Assembly (NCBI GenBank): GCA_900751785.1
Contig: CAADSM010000107.1
Coordinates: 1-56,198 of the forward strand
Reading direction: 5' to 3'
Source: Lachnospiraceae bacterium
Lineage (GTDB): Bacteria > Bacillota > Clostridia > Lachnospirales > Lachnospiraceae
Length of the DNA: 56,198 nucleotides
The translations under genes and the position numbers were made by a program. This document shows, one piece after another, positions 36,582 to 44,559 of this stretch. Below the pieces are notes generated by a model. It worked only from the letters and a program-made list of their open reading frames with translations, made no database searches and was not told where the DNA came from. Within the stretch, counting starts at the first letter, position 1, and each line of letters opens with the position of its first letter.

Positions 36582-37850
36582 ATGATACTTAATTACAAAT
36601 TTGAAAACTTTATGTCATTTAGAGAAAATGTAGAATTTTCAATGCTGGCGCCAAAAACAAAAGTGAAAAACAGATTTGCCAATAATTTTATTACTTCAAA
36701 TGTCGGAGTTGATGTGTTGAAAACTGCTGTGGTAGTTGGAGAAAATGCAGGCGGAAAATCTAATTTTGTCAGAAGTTTATCTTATTTGCAATCCTTCTTT
36801 TTAGAAACTGAATCACCAAAAGCATACAAAAGCGTTATAAACACGAATAACAAGCCGGAGTTCTGCCCTAAAAAAAGCAATACCTTACAAACTTTTGAAA
36901 TCGAAGCTTTAGTTAAGGGAAATACCTTATATCTCTATCATTTAGAAGTGGATTTTATGGGTATTGTAAAAGAGGCGTTCTATTTTAAAAATCAGGCAAA
37001 AAATAAATATAAAATTATATTTTCTATGGAAAGAAATGACTGTATGATAGAATGCGAAAATGAGGATGATTGCATAAATGCCAATGAGTGCCGCACTCGT
37101 ATTAAAGTCAAATATTTTTTGCAGGTGCCTGAATCTGAACACGAAATAGAAAAATATCTAGAAAAAGCTACTAACAAAGGACAAGCTCCCGGTCTAACGA
37201 TAACGAAGCTTGCAATGCTGGGAAATGAGCATGCGATCACATTTACAGAATGGATAAAAAACGATTTGTGTCCGGAAACAAATATTATTAATTACGATAT
37301 CTATAAATCTGTGAAAAACGAAGAGGATGATTTACGAATATTAAATGATCCAAGATATTTAGATATTTTTAGAATGATTGATTACAGTATTATAGATTTC
37401 AAAGTGGATGAAGAAAAGCCGTTTTCAAAAACAATCATAATCCGGCAGAAAAAGGATGGAGGCACCTTTTCCAGAGAACTCGCACAGGATTCAAGCGGTG
37501 TTCGCGAATTTTTTGCCTGGGCTATTCAGATTTTTAAAGTAGTATATGAAAATAAGATTGTCTTTGCAGATGAAATGGACAGAGTCTTAAATCCTGTTTT
37601 GTCAGACAGAGTTATTTCTTTTATCTGTGGAAAAAATCACTCTGGACAATTTGTTTTTACTACACACAATGTCTTGCATCTGGATTTGAAAAATTATATG
37701 AAAGAACAAATCTATTTTATCACAAAGGACATTGAAACTTTGGAGTCGGAATTATATTCTTTAGCGGATTTTCCGGAAATACGATATGAAACTACTAAAA
37801 TATACGAATTTTACATGAAAGGTATTTTAGGAGGGACTACTATTGAGTAG
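36582..37850 (+). CDS. RloA/AbiLi-type AAA ATPase (likely phage defence)
   Basis: A 422-residue ATPase of the OLD-like AAA_15 type. Walker A is GENAGGKS at 53-60, preceded by FENFMSFRE, the usual start of these proteins. A Walker B-like FADEMDRVL and H-loop TTHNVLHLD are near the C-terminus. In known systems (RloAB, Lactococcus AbiL, and by analogy PARIS AriA/AriB) such an ATPase works with a TOPRIM-like effector in abortive defence. The next gene is such a partner, overlapping by 8 bases. Both genes are strikingly AT-rich compared with neighbours and have their own promoter, suggesting horizontal acquisition. Confidence 0.8.
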   Translation: MILNYKFENFMSFRENVEFSMLAPKTKVKNRFANNFITSNVGVDVLKTAVVVGENAGGKSNFVRSLSYLQSFFLETESPKAYKSVINTNNKPEFCPKKSNTLQTFEIEALVKGNTLYLYHLEVDFMGIVKEAFYFKNQAKNKYKIIFSMERNDCMIECENEDDCINANECRTRIKVKYFLQVPESEHEIEKYLEKATNKGQAPGLTITKLAMLGNEHAITFTEWIKNDLCPETNIINYDIYKSVKNEEDDLRILNDPRYLDIFRMIDYSIIDFKVDEEKPFSKTIIIRQKKDGGTFSRELAQDSSGVREFFAWAIQIFKVVYENKIVFADEMDRVLNPVLSDRVISFICGKNHSGQFVFTTHNVLHLDLKNYMKEQIYFITKDIETLESELYSLADFPEIRYETTKIYEFYMKGILGGTTIE

Positions 37851-38499
37851 AAAACCACGTACGACAAAAAAGAACTTTAAGGTTTTTTGTGAAGGCGATA
37901 CGGAGTATAATTATATAGATGAAATGCGTCGGCAGAAAAAGCTGTCCATAGCCTTAAAACCAGTAAATATGAGAGGGGGAGGCTATAGTAATTTCCTGGA
38001 GCAGATCAAAACTGACGGCACTACAAATTGTTTGGCAAAATTTATAATTGTTGATGGCGATCGAGCAATAGCAGATGACAGTGAAAAGAAAAAATTACGA
38101 GAGCTTTTAGAGTATTGTGTACTACAAAATAAAAGTGAGAGAGTACCACATTTTTTAATTGTAGATTCCCCGGATTTTGAATATATCGCATGTCTGCATA
38201 CACCGAAATATAAAGGTCAGAGTGTCGCACAGTATATTGTCAAAGAATTGGGATACAAAAATGTTGATGAATTTAAGGCGAACGAAAAAGTTTATAATGT
38301 TCTTAATACAAATGGAAACTCTTATGAACGAATGTTGTCATCACTAAAAAAGGATAACTGTTTTGTTATTAACAGCTACTCGATCAGCAAAAAGCAGTAT
38401 GAAATAAAGGTGTCGAGCACTTGTGATTGGGGAAAATTAGGAAGAAGAGGATCCAACATTAATGAATTTTTTGAAGTTATAAGCAGTTTTTATACATAA
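37843..38499 (+). CDS. RloB/AbiLii-type TOPRIM-like partner
   Basis: A 218-residue protein with a TTG start at 37843 after AGGAGG. CEGDTE (Glu17 to Glu21) and VDGDRA (Asp71, Asp73) match the Glu and Asp-x-Asp metal positions of the TOPRIM-like RloB family; SPDFEYIACLH follows, also typical. It is translationally coupled to the ATPase gene. In related defence systems the partner is a nuclease or RNase released when the ATPase senses phage. Function is inferred from the pair. Confidence 0.78.
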   Translation: MSRKPRTTKKNFKVFCEGDTEYNYIDEMRRQKKLSIALKPVNMRGGGYSNFLEQIKTDGTTNCLAKFIIVDGDRAIADDSEKKKLRELLEYCVLQNKSERVPHFLIVDSPDFEYIACLHTPKYKGQSVAQYIVKELGYKNVDEFKANEKVYNVLNTNGNSYERMLSSLKKDNCFVINSYSISKKQYEIKVSSTCDWGKLGRRGSNINEFFEVISSFYT

Positions 38500-38513
38500 T
38501 ATGGAGATCACAG

Positions 38514-39512
38514 ATGAAGACAGAGATCTTAAAAATGCTGCGGGAGGCGGACGGCTACGTCTCCGGCCAGCAGATCAGCGAGAAGTTCGGCGTCTCAAGG
38601 ACCGCCGTATGGAAGGTCATCCGCCAGCTCCAGGACGAGGGATATCAGGTGGAGGCTGTGCGCAATAAAGGATACCATATCGTGGACAGCCCGGATGTGA
38701 TAACGAAGGAAGAGCTGGACAGTCAGATGAGGACCTGCTGGGCGGGGCGGAATATCCTGTATTATACAGAGACAGACTCGACGAATCTGCGAATCCGCCA
38801 GGCGGGCGACGAGGGCGCGCCTCACGGGACTCTGGCGGTGGCAGACCGGCAGACCGCGGGGCGCGGACGCCGCGGGCATTCCTGGTCTTCCCCGGCGGGG
38901 AGCAGCATCTACATGTCTGTCCTGCTGCGCCCGGACATCGTCCCGTCCAAAGCTTCCATGCTCACGCTCGTCATGGCATGCAGCGTGGCGGAGGGCATCA
39001 AGCAGTGCCTGGCGGCAGAGGACGGTGAGATCCCGCAGGTGCAGATCAAATGGCCCAATGACATCATCGTCAACGGGAAGAAGCTTGTCGGGATCCTGAC
39101 GGAGATGAGCGCTCAGATCGATTACATCAATCACGTCACCGTGGGCGTTGGGATCAATGTGAATATGACAGAATTTCCGGAGGAGATAAGCGGGACTGCC
39201 ACGTCGCTCCGGCTGGAGTGCGGACATGCGGTGAGGAGGGCGCCTCTTATCGCGGCGGTCATGGAGCGGCTGGAAGAGAACTATGAGATATTCCTTGAGA
39301 CGGAGGATCTCTCAGGCCTGATGGAGAAGTACAGCGCCATGCTCGTGAACAGAGACCGAGACGTGCGGGTCATCGGAGCGAGGGAAACCTATCAGGCACA
39401 CGCTGTCGGGATCGCTCCGTCAGGTGAGCTGATCGTGCGCCGTGAGGATGGAACAGAAGAAAGGATCAATGCAGGTGAGGTGTCCGTGCGGGGAGTGTAC
39501 GGATATGTCTGA
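38514..39512 (+). CDS. birA: Bifunctional biotin-protein ligase and biotin operon repressor
   Basis: BirA activates biotin as biotinyl-AMP and attaches it to the carboxylase carrier lysine; biotinyl-AMP-bound dimers also repress biotin genes. The 332-residue protein has an N-terminal winged helix (residues 1-60, QQISEKFGVSRTAVWKVI), so it is the repressor form. The ligase motif GRGRRGHSWSS and the catalytic KWPNDI follow, then an SH3-like C-terminal domain. It lies 14 bases after the RloB gene and 10 before a small conserved gene. Confidence 0.93.
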   Translation: MKTEILKMLREADGYVSGQQISEKFGVSRTAVWKVIRQLQDEGYQVEAVRNKGYHIVDSPDVITKEELDSQMRTCWAGRNILYYTETDSTNLRIRQAGDEGAPHGTLAVADRQTAGRGRRGHSWSSPAGSSIYMSVLLRPDIVPSKASMLTLVMACSVAEGIKQCLAAEDGEIPQVQIKWPNDIIVNGKKLVGILTEMSAQIDYINHVTVGVGINVNMTEFPEEISGTATSLRLECGHAVRRAPLIAAVMERLEENYEIFLETEDLSGLMEKYSAMLVNRDRDVRVIGARETYQAHAVGIAPSGELIVRREDGTEERINAGEVSVRGVYGYV

Positions 39513-39522
39513 AAGGAGTTAT

Positions 39523-39852
39523 ATGAACGAAGAAATCGTATTATGCGCGGCAAATGCATATGAACAGAAATTTTATCTCAACCCGGAGTTCGAGGTGCTT
39601 CCAGAGTCTGTAAAGCAGGAACTGCAGATCATGTGCGTCCTGTATACGGAGGATGTGGGCGGCATTCTGATGGTCGTCTTTGACGAGGAAGGAAATCTGG
39701 AGCTGAAGGTGGACCACGAGGAGAATGACTTTTTCTTTGATGAGATCGGAAGCGTCCTAAAGATCCGGGAGCTGCAGAAGACGAAGCAGGAGCTGTTTGA
39801 ATCTCTGGAGCTGTTTTTCAGAGTGTTTTATCTCGGAGAAGAGATGGAATAA
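39523..39852 (+). CDS. Conserved small protein (resembles DUF6145)
   Basis: The ATG at 39523 follows GAAAGGAG; an upstream frame overlapping birA is rejected. The 109-residue protein (MNEEIVLCAANAYEQKFYLN, then LPESVKQELQ, MCVLYTEDVGG and DEEGNL) resembles the DUF6145 family common in Lachnospiraceae, of unknown function. It is acidic and soluble, with no signal or membrane segment. It is probably cotranscribed with birA. The family link is from memory and not a search. Confidence 0.7.
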   Translation: MNEEIVLCAANAYEQKFYLNPEFEVLPESVKQELQIMCVLYTEDVGGILMVVFDEEGNLELKVDHEENDFFFDEIGSVLKIRELQKTKQELFESLELFFRVFYLGEEME

Positions 39853-39866
39853 AAGGAGCAGGGCTG

Positions 39867-39925
39867 AAAAAGGAGGTTCCCGATGCGGCAGAATCCAATC
39901 TGCTGCATCGGGAACCTCCTTTTTC
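39867..39925. terminator. Bidirectional terminator between the small gene and lon
   Basis: A long stem (AAAAAGGAGGTTCCCGATGC against its complement ending in CCTCCTTTTT) has A and T tracts on both sides and serves the plus-strand birA operon and the minus-strand lon gene. Confidence 0.9.
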
Positions 39926-39953
39926 TTTCTTCGATATTTGTTTTCTTTCTGTG

Positions 39954-42221
39954 TTATTTTAAAAGCCTTCCGAGCACATCGGTCACTTTCTTCACCGGAA
40001 TGATCTCCAGCTTCTTTTTCACTTCCTCTGCCACATCCTCCAGGTCGTCCTCGTTTTCGGCGGGGATGAATACTCTCGAGATCCCGGCGCGCTGAGCCGC
40101 CATCAGTTTCTCGGGAAGTCCTCCGATGGGCATGACGCCGCCCCGGAGAGAGACTTCGCCGGTCATAGCGCAGTCGGTGTCAACGGCTTTTCCTGTGACG
40201 AGGGATGCAAGTGCCGTGGTCAGAGTGATCCCTGCGGAAGGTCCATCCTTAGGCACCGCTCCGGCGGGCACGTGGATGTGCAGGTCGTGATCCTCGAAGA
40301 CTCTGCTCTCCTTCGGATAGAGGGATTTGACGAGTGTCAGGGCGATCTGTACAGACTCCTTCATCACATCGCCGAGCTGTCCGGTGATCAGCAGCTTGCC
40401 CTTGCCTTCTGTGAGGCTCGTCTCGATGAAGAGGATCTCACCGCCGGCGCGGGTCCATGCCAGGCCGGTCACGACGCCGGGAACCCTGACTGTCAGCTTC
40501 CGCTCGTGGTGGAGCTGCTTTCGTCCGAGATAATCAGGCAGATTGGTCTTCGTCACGGTGAGGGCGGTTCCCTCGTTCTTTATCAGTCTGACTGCTGCTG
40601 TGCGGCAGAGCGTGTCGATGAGCTTTTTCAGATCACGGACACCGGACTCCATCGTGTATTCGTCGATCATGCGGCGGAGCGCCCCGTCGGTGAGCTTGAG
40701 CATCTTCGGGGAGATCCCCATGGCCTTCTGCGCCTTGGGCAGCAGGTGCTTCCGGGCGATATGGAACTTCTCCACAGCGGTGTAGCCGGGGAATGAGATG
40801 ACCTCCATACGGTTCAGGAGCGGCTCGGGGATCGTGTCTGTCGTGTTGGCGGTGCAGACGAAGAGCACGTTGGACAGGTCGTAGGGAACATTCATGTAGT
40901 GGTCCGTGAAGGTGCTGTTCTGCTCCGGATCAAGTACCTCGAGAAGCGCGCTGGCGGGATCTCCGCCGTAATCCTTGGCGAGCTTGTCCACCTCGTCCAG
41001 GACCATGACCGGGTTGGAGGCGCCGCTTCGCTTGATCCCCTCCATGATGCGTCCCGGCATGGCGCCGATATAGGTCCTCCGGTGACCGCGGATCTCGGCT
41101 TCGTCGCGGATACCGCCGAGGCTGATCCGGACATACTCGCGCCCGAGTGCGCGTGCGATGCTCTGTCCGATACTCGTCTTGCCCGTTCCGGGCGCTCCTG
41201 TGAAGAGCAGGATGGAGCCGTACTGCTTTTTGTTCAGCGCCATGACGGCGAGCTGCTGGATGATGCGCTCCTTGACCTTTTTCAGTCCGTAGTGATCCTC
41301 GTCCAGTACGGCTTCCGCATGGTCAAGATCGATCGGCTTCACTTCGGGAGTTTTCCAGGAAAGGCTTGTCACGAAGTCGAGATAATCATAGAGAAGGCCG
41401 TACTCATGGCTTTCCTTCCCCTCCTGGCGCATCCGGTTCAGCACCTTCTCCGCCTCCCGCCTTGCCTCCTTATTCATACCGGAGGCCTCGATCTTCTTCT
41501 CAAACTTTCTTATATCTGATACATTTTCAGGATGCATATCGTCCAGCTCCTTCTGGAGATAGTCGATCTGCTTCTTGATCGCAGCCTCCCGGTAGAGCAG
41601 CTCCTGATCGCCTTTCTGGGCGTTCTGTGCTTCCTCGGATACTTTCGCGACCTCGATAAACTCGCTGACCGCATTGGTGATCAGGTCATATCTGGCGCGG
41701 AGAGAGTCGGCCGCGAGGATCTCGTATTTTTCCTCCGCCGTCAGGTTCAGATAATCCGACAGCGCGCATGCGAGATCACAGATGTTTTTTCTCTGCAGGA
41801 TAAAGCTCCTTGCCCAGAGCCCCCACTGATAGCCCTGTACAAACTTGAGAAGGGCGGAGCGGAGCCGGGCGAAGTGCTGCTTCTCCTCGCCCGCTGTCAT
41901 ATCTGCGGCCTCCGCGCGGATGGAAGCCGCGGCGGTGATCCCGCTGTCTGAGATCTCCAGGTCAGAGATATCGACCCGGTGCAGCGTGCGGACGGAGACG
42001 GCGTCCTCTTCGCCGAAGCCTTCGGCGCGGGCGGCCAGCCCGATGGGATAGAAGTCATCCGGCGTATAGTCGTCATCCTCCCGGTCATTTTTCAGAAAAA
42101 TAAATAAGATATCAGAACCGGTCTCGATGGATTCGCCGCCGAAGCCGGAGAAAAAGTCTTTCTTAAAATAGTAAGATACATCCGGTAAAAGAAGGATGTT
42201 GTAAATCGGTCTTATGATCAT
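39954..42221 (-). CDS. lon: ATP-dependent protease Lon
   Basis: A 755-residue Lon. A substrate-binding N-terminal domain and coiled coil (about 1-300) are followed by the AAA+ module with Walker A GAPGTGKTS and Walker B VMVLDEVDK. The S16 peptidase domain carries the Ser-Lys dyad: Ser in PKDGPSAGIT and Lys in GLPEKLMAA. Lon degrades misfolded and regulatory proteins in the cytosol. The ATG at 42221 has AAAGGAGG upstream. A CIRCE operator lies immediately upstream, so HrcA probably holds the gene down until heat shock. Confidence 0.95.
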   Translation of the reverse strand: MIIRPIYNILLLPDVSYYFKKDFFSGFGGESIETGSDILFIFLKNDREDDDYTPDDFYPIGLAARAEGFGEEDAVSVRTLHRVDISDLEISDSGITAAASIRAEAADMTAGEEKQHFARLRSALLKFVQGYQWGLWARSFILQRKNICDLACALSDYLNLTAEEKYEILAADSLRARYDLITNAVSEFIEVAKVSEEAQNAQKGDQELLYREAAIKKQIDYLQKELDDMHPENVSDIRKFEKKIEASGMNKEARREAEKVLNRMRQEGKESHEYGLLYDYLDFVTSLSWKTPEVKPIDLDHAEAVLDEDHYGLKKVKERIIQQLAVMALNKKQYGSILLFTGAPGTGKTSIGQSIARALGREYVRISLGGIRDEAEIRGHRRTYIGAMPGRIMEGIKRSGASNPVMVLDEVDKLAKDYGGDPASALLEVLDPEQNSTFTDHYMNVPYDLSNVLFVCTANTTDTIPEPLLNRMEVISFPGYTAVEKFHIARKHLLPKAQKAMGISPKMLKLTDGALRRMIDEYTMESGVRDLKKLIDTLCRTAAVRLIKNEGTALTVTKTNLPDYLGRKQLHHERKLTVRVPGVVTGLAWTRAGGEILFIETSLTEGKGKLLITGQLGDVMKESVQIALTLVKSLYPKESRVFEDHDLHIHVPAGAVPKDGPSAGITLTTALASLVTGKAVDTDCAMTGEVSLRGGVMPIGGLPEKLMAAQRAGISRVFIPAENEDDLEDVAEEVKKKLEIIPVKKVTDVLGRLLK

Positions 42222-42243
42222 GAGAACTGCCTCCTTTGATTTA

Positions 42244-42270
42244 TCAGCACTCTAAAACGATGAGTGCCAA
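42244..42270. promoter_or_regulatory. CIRCE heat-shock operator for HrcA upstream of lon
   Basis: TCAGCACTC (42244-42252), a 9-base spacer and GAGTGCCAA (42262-42270) match the HrcA operator TTAGCACTC-N9-GAGTGCTAA at all but two positions. It sits directly before the lon ribosome site. Confidence 0.85.
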
Positions 42271-42283
42271 TACTATGGTAAAA

Positions 42284-42316
42284 ACATAGCGAATAAATAT
42301 TATTTATTCGCTATGT
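42284..42316 (-). terminator. Perfect palindrome, likely terminator of the TetR gene
   Basis: ACATAGCGAATAAATA and TATTTATTCGCTATGT are 16-bp arms around a single base. On the minus strand the hairpin runs into TTTTTACC, which fits termination of the TetR gene before lon. Being fully palindromic, it could also be an operator. Confidence 0.55.
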
Positions 42317-42414
42317 CAAACCTCGTTGTAGAATTACCTTTTATGAAGCGCGTCTGCATGAAACATACAGATATCATCTCCATAGTAGAAAACTAGCACA
42401 AAAAAGCAGAGAAG

Positions 42415-43029
42415 TCAAGTCTGGCTTTTCAGGAAGTTGAGTGATCCGGGGGGATTCTCGGTGCCTTTTTCCAGAAGAGAGATCAGAGCGCTTATGGTGT
42501 CCTCGATCTCTTCCTTGTCAGACGGCACGAGAGTGTTGTCCATCTTCACGGTGAGCACGATCAGCACGATCTCTGCCAGGGCAGCGGAATCCTCGAAGTG
42601 AATCTCTCCCGCGGCGATCCCCTGGCGGATGATCTCTGCCAGGACCGGCTTGAGCTCGGTGATGATGTGATTGATATATTTCTGATGGAGGAGCGCCTTC
42701 TCCTGTGCCCCGGAGCCTGCGCTGTCCTCGGACTTGACAAATTCTGTGGAGGAGTTTCTGCACGCCTGGAAAATCATCGCCATCCGTGTGAAAGGTGAGA
42801 TATCCGTCTGGTAGGCCAGGGCCTTGGCTGTCCGCAGAGGCTTTTCGTAATTGCGTTCCACCAGGGCTTCCAGGATCGCATCCTTGGACGGGAAATAATA
42901 ATAGATACTTCCTTTTCCGATGCCTGCGGTCTGTGCGATCTCGCTGACGGAGATAGTCTGCATTTTCTGGTTTTCCAGAAGCTCCTGGAGCGCGTCCAGG
43001 ATCCTGTCGTATTTTACTTGATTTGGCAT
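42415..43029 (-). CDS. TetR-family regulator of the condensation/carrier operon
   Basis: A helix-turn-helix at about residues 25-60 (TISVSEIAQTAGIGKGSIYYYF) marks a TetR protein of about 204 residues. Of two ATGs, the one at 43029 has better spacing (8 bases) from AAAGG. The gene is divergent from the five-gene operon at 43258, whose promoter region contains two copies of GACCGCTGGTC; this regulator is the natural reader of those sites and could control both directions. The ligand domain is of the kind that binds acyl chains or lipids, but this is not shown by motif. Confidence 0.82.
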   Translation of the reverse strand: MPNQVKYDRILDALQELLENQKMQTISVSEIAQTAGIGKGSIYYYFPSKDAILEALVERNYEKPLRTAKALAYQTDISPFTRMAMIFQACRNSSTEFVKSEDSAGSGAQEKALLHQKYINHIITELKPVLAEIIRQGIAAGEIHFEDSAALAEIVLIVLTVKMDNTLVPSDKEEIEDTISALISLLEKGTENPPGSLNFLKSQT

Positions 43030-43166
43030 ATGCATCGCCTTTCTGAACTACTGTAAATTCTAAGAATACAAAAGACAGTATAGCATATGAGGATGCAAAC
43101 CACCAACGATAAAATCTCACAAAAAAACGGAGAAAACTTCGTCATTTTTTGAAAAGAACGGAGATT

Positions 43167-43221
43167 GACCGCTGGTCGGAAAGATGTTAATCTAACAGGA
43201 GAAAGGATATGACCGCTGGTC
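43167..43221. promoter_or_regulatory. Promoter with two identical operator palindromes
   Basis: GACCGCTGGTC occurs at 43167-43177 and at 43211-43221, 44 bases apart centre to centre (about four helical turns). TTGACC at 43165-43170 with TAATCT 17 bases on is a likely promoter, and the first operator overlaps its -35. A half-site (GCGGTCGA) lies near 43237. Presumed binding site of the divergent TetR protein. Confidence 0.75.
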
Positions 43222-43257
43222 GAAAATGGGCTGAATGCGGTCGAGAAGGAGGATATT

Positions 43258-43596
43258 ATGACCTACGCAGACATGTTTTCAAAAGTAAAAGGGATGCTCA
43301 TGGACGCTGATGTGAGCGACATACACGAGCATCTGGCTTATCAGTTTAACATCACAGGCGAGGCAGAGGGAATATTTTATGCAGAAGTTAAGGATGGAAA
43401 GCTCTTTGTAGAGCCGTACGAGTATTTTGACCGCGACGCCATGTTCACATGCACCGCGGAGACGCTGTTTAAGATTGCGGAAGGAAAGACCGATCCTGTG
43501 CTTGCGTTTACGCTTGGAAGGCTGAAGGTAGAGGGAAATATCGATAAAGCGCTGAGGCTGAAGGACTTGATCAACAGCAAAAGGAAAGCGGATTAA
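43258..43596 (+). CDS. SCP2-like sterol/lipid-carrier domain protein
   Basis: A 112-residue single-domain protein resembling SCP2 (sterol carrier protein 2): residues about 35-108 contain GIFYAEVKDGKLFVEP, TCTAETLFKIAEGKTDPVLAFTLGRLKVEGN and DKALRLKDL, the family core with its hydrophobic tunnel. SCP2 domains bind fatty acyl or other lipids. It opens the operon, 36 bases after the second operator, and may carry or present the lipid product or substrate of the downstream enzymes. Confidence 0.8.
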   Translation: MTYADMFSKVKGMLMDADVSDIHEHLAYQFNITGEAEGIFYAEVKDGKLFVEPYEYFDRDAMFTCTAETLFKIAEGKTDPVLAFTLGRLKVEGNIDKALRLKDLINSKRKAD

Positions 43597-43614
43597 AAAA
43601 GGAGATGTGACAGG

Positions 43615-44559
43615 ATGAGCAGGATATTAAAGACAGCGGCAGCGCTTCTCGGAGCGGCGGCAGCAGCGGAGGCGGCGGGCAGCGCCTACCTTTACAGGAG
43701 GACCATGATCCGCTATAACGCGAAGACAGAACGCACGATGAAGATGTCCGGCGTGGACTGGGAGAAATACATTCCCATGATGAAAGAGCGCAGGGAATGG
43801 ATGATGCAGCAGCCCCATGAGGATGTGTGGATCACTTCCCATGACGGCCTGAAGCTCCACGGTACATATTTCAAAGGCGATGAAGGGAACAAGGCGGTGA
43901 TCTGTTTCCACGGGTATACGAGCGAGGGACTGAATGACTATGGCAGCCTTTCCCATTATTATCTGAAGCACGGGTTTAGGATGCTGCTCATCGACCTGAG
44001 GGCCCACGGGAAGAGCGAGGGCGAGCATATCGGCTTCGGCAATATGGACAGGCTCGATGGGATGCGCTGGGTGGAATGGATGGTGGAGAAGATGGGCGAA
44101 GACGCTCAGATCCTGCTCCATGGGAACTCCATGGGGAGCGCGACGGTCTGCATGATGAGCGGGCTGGAACTGCCGCCCCAGGTCAAGGGGATCATATCCG
44201 ACTGCGCGTTCACTTCGATGAAAGAGGTGTTCACCCACGTGCTGCACAGCATGTACCATATCCCTGCATTCCCCATGCTGCAGATCGCAGACTGGGCGAA
44301 TAAGAGGCAGGTCGGCTACGGGCTTGATGATTTAAGCTCAGCGCGCGAGGTCAGGAAGGCGAAGGTGCCGTTCCTGTTCATCCACGGAGAGGACGACGTC
44401 TTTGTGCCGTGCTGGATGACGGAGGAAATTTATAAGAACTGCGCGTCCCCGAAGACGAAGCTGATTGTCAAAGGGGCGGGGCACGGAGAGAGTTACTATA
44501 AGGATACAGAAGGCTATGAGAGAGCAATGGATTCATTTATAGGAGGAGTCATAAAATGA
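43615..44559 (+). CDS. Membrane-anchored alpha/beta hydrolase
   Basis: A 314-residue hydrolase with an N-terminal hydrophobic anchor (about 5-27). The nucleophile elbow is GNSMG with Ser172; Asp is in IHGEDDVFVP and His in GAGHGES. ICFHGYTSEG supplies the oxyanion loop. Esterase, lipase and thioesterase functions are all possible. Its stop overlaps the next gene's start in ATGA. In an operon with a carrier protein it is a candidate for releasing the thioester-bound product or processing an acyl substrate at the membrane. Confidence 0.85.
   Translation: MSRILKTAAALLGAAAAAEAAGSAYLYRRTMIRYNAKTERTMKMSGVDWEKYIPMMKERREWMMQQPHEDVWITSHDGLKLHGTYFKGDEGNKAVICFHGYTSEGLNDYGSLSHYYLKHGFRMLLIDLRAHGKSEGEHIGFGNMDRLDGMRWVEWMVEKMGEDAQILLHGNSMGSATVCMMSGLELPPQVKGIISDCAFTSMKEVFTHVLHSMYHIPAFPMLQIADWANKRQVGYGLDDLSSAREVRKAKVPFLFIHGEDDVFVPCWMTEEIYKNCASPKTKLIVKGAGHGESYYKDTEGYERAMDSFIGGVIK

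Noticed and set aside
39442..39522. Longer start for the small protein after birA
   Set aside because: It would overlap birA by 71 bases without a ribosome site, while ATG at 39523 has GAAAGGAG at good spacing.
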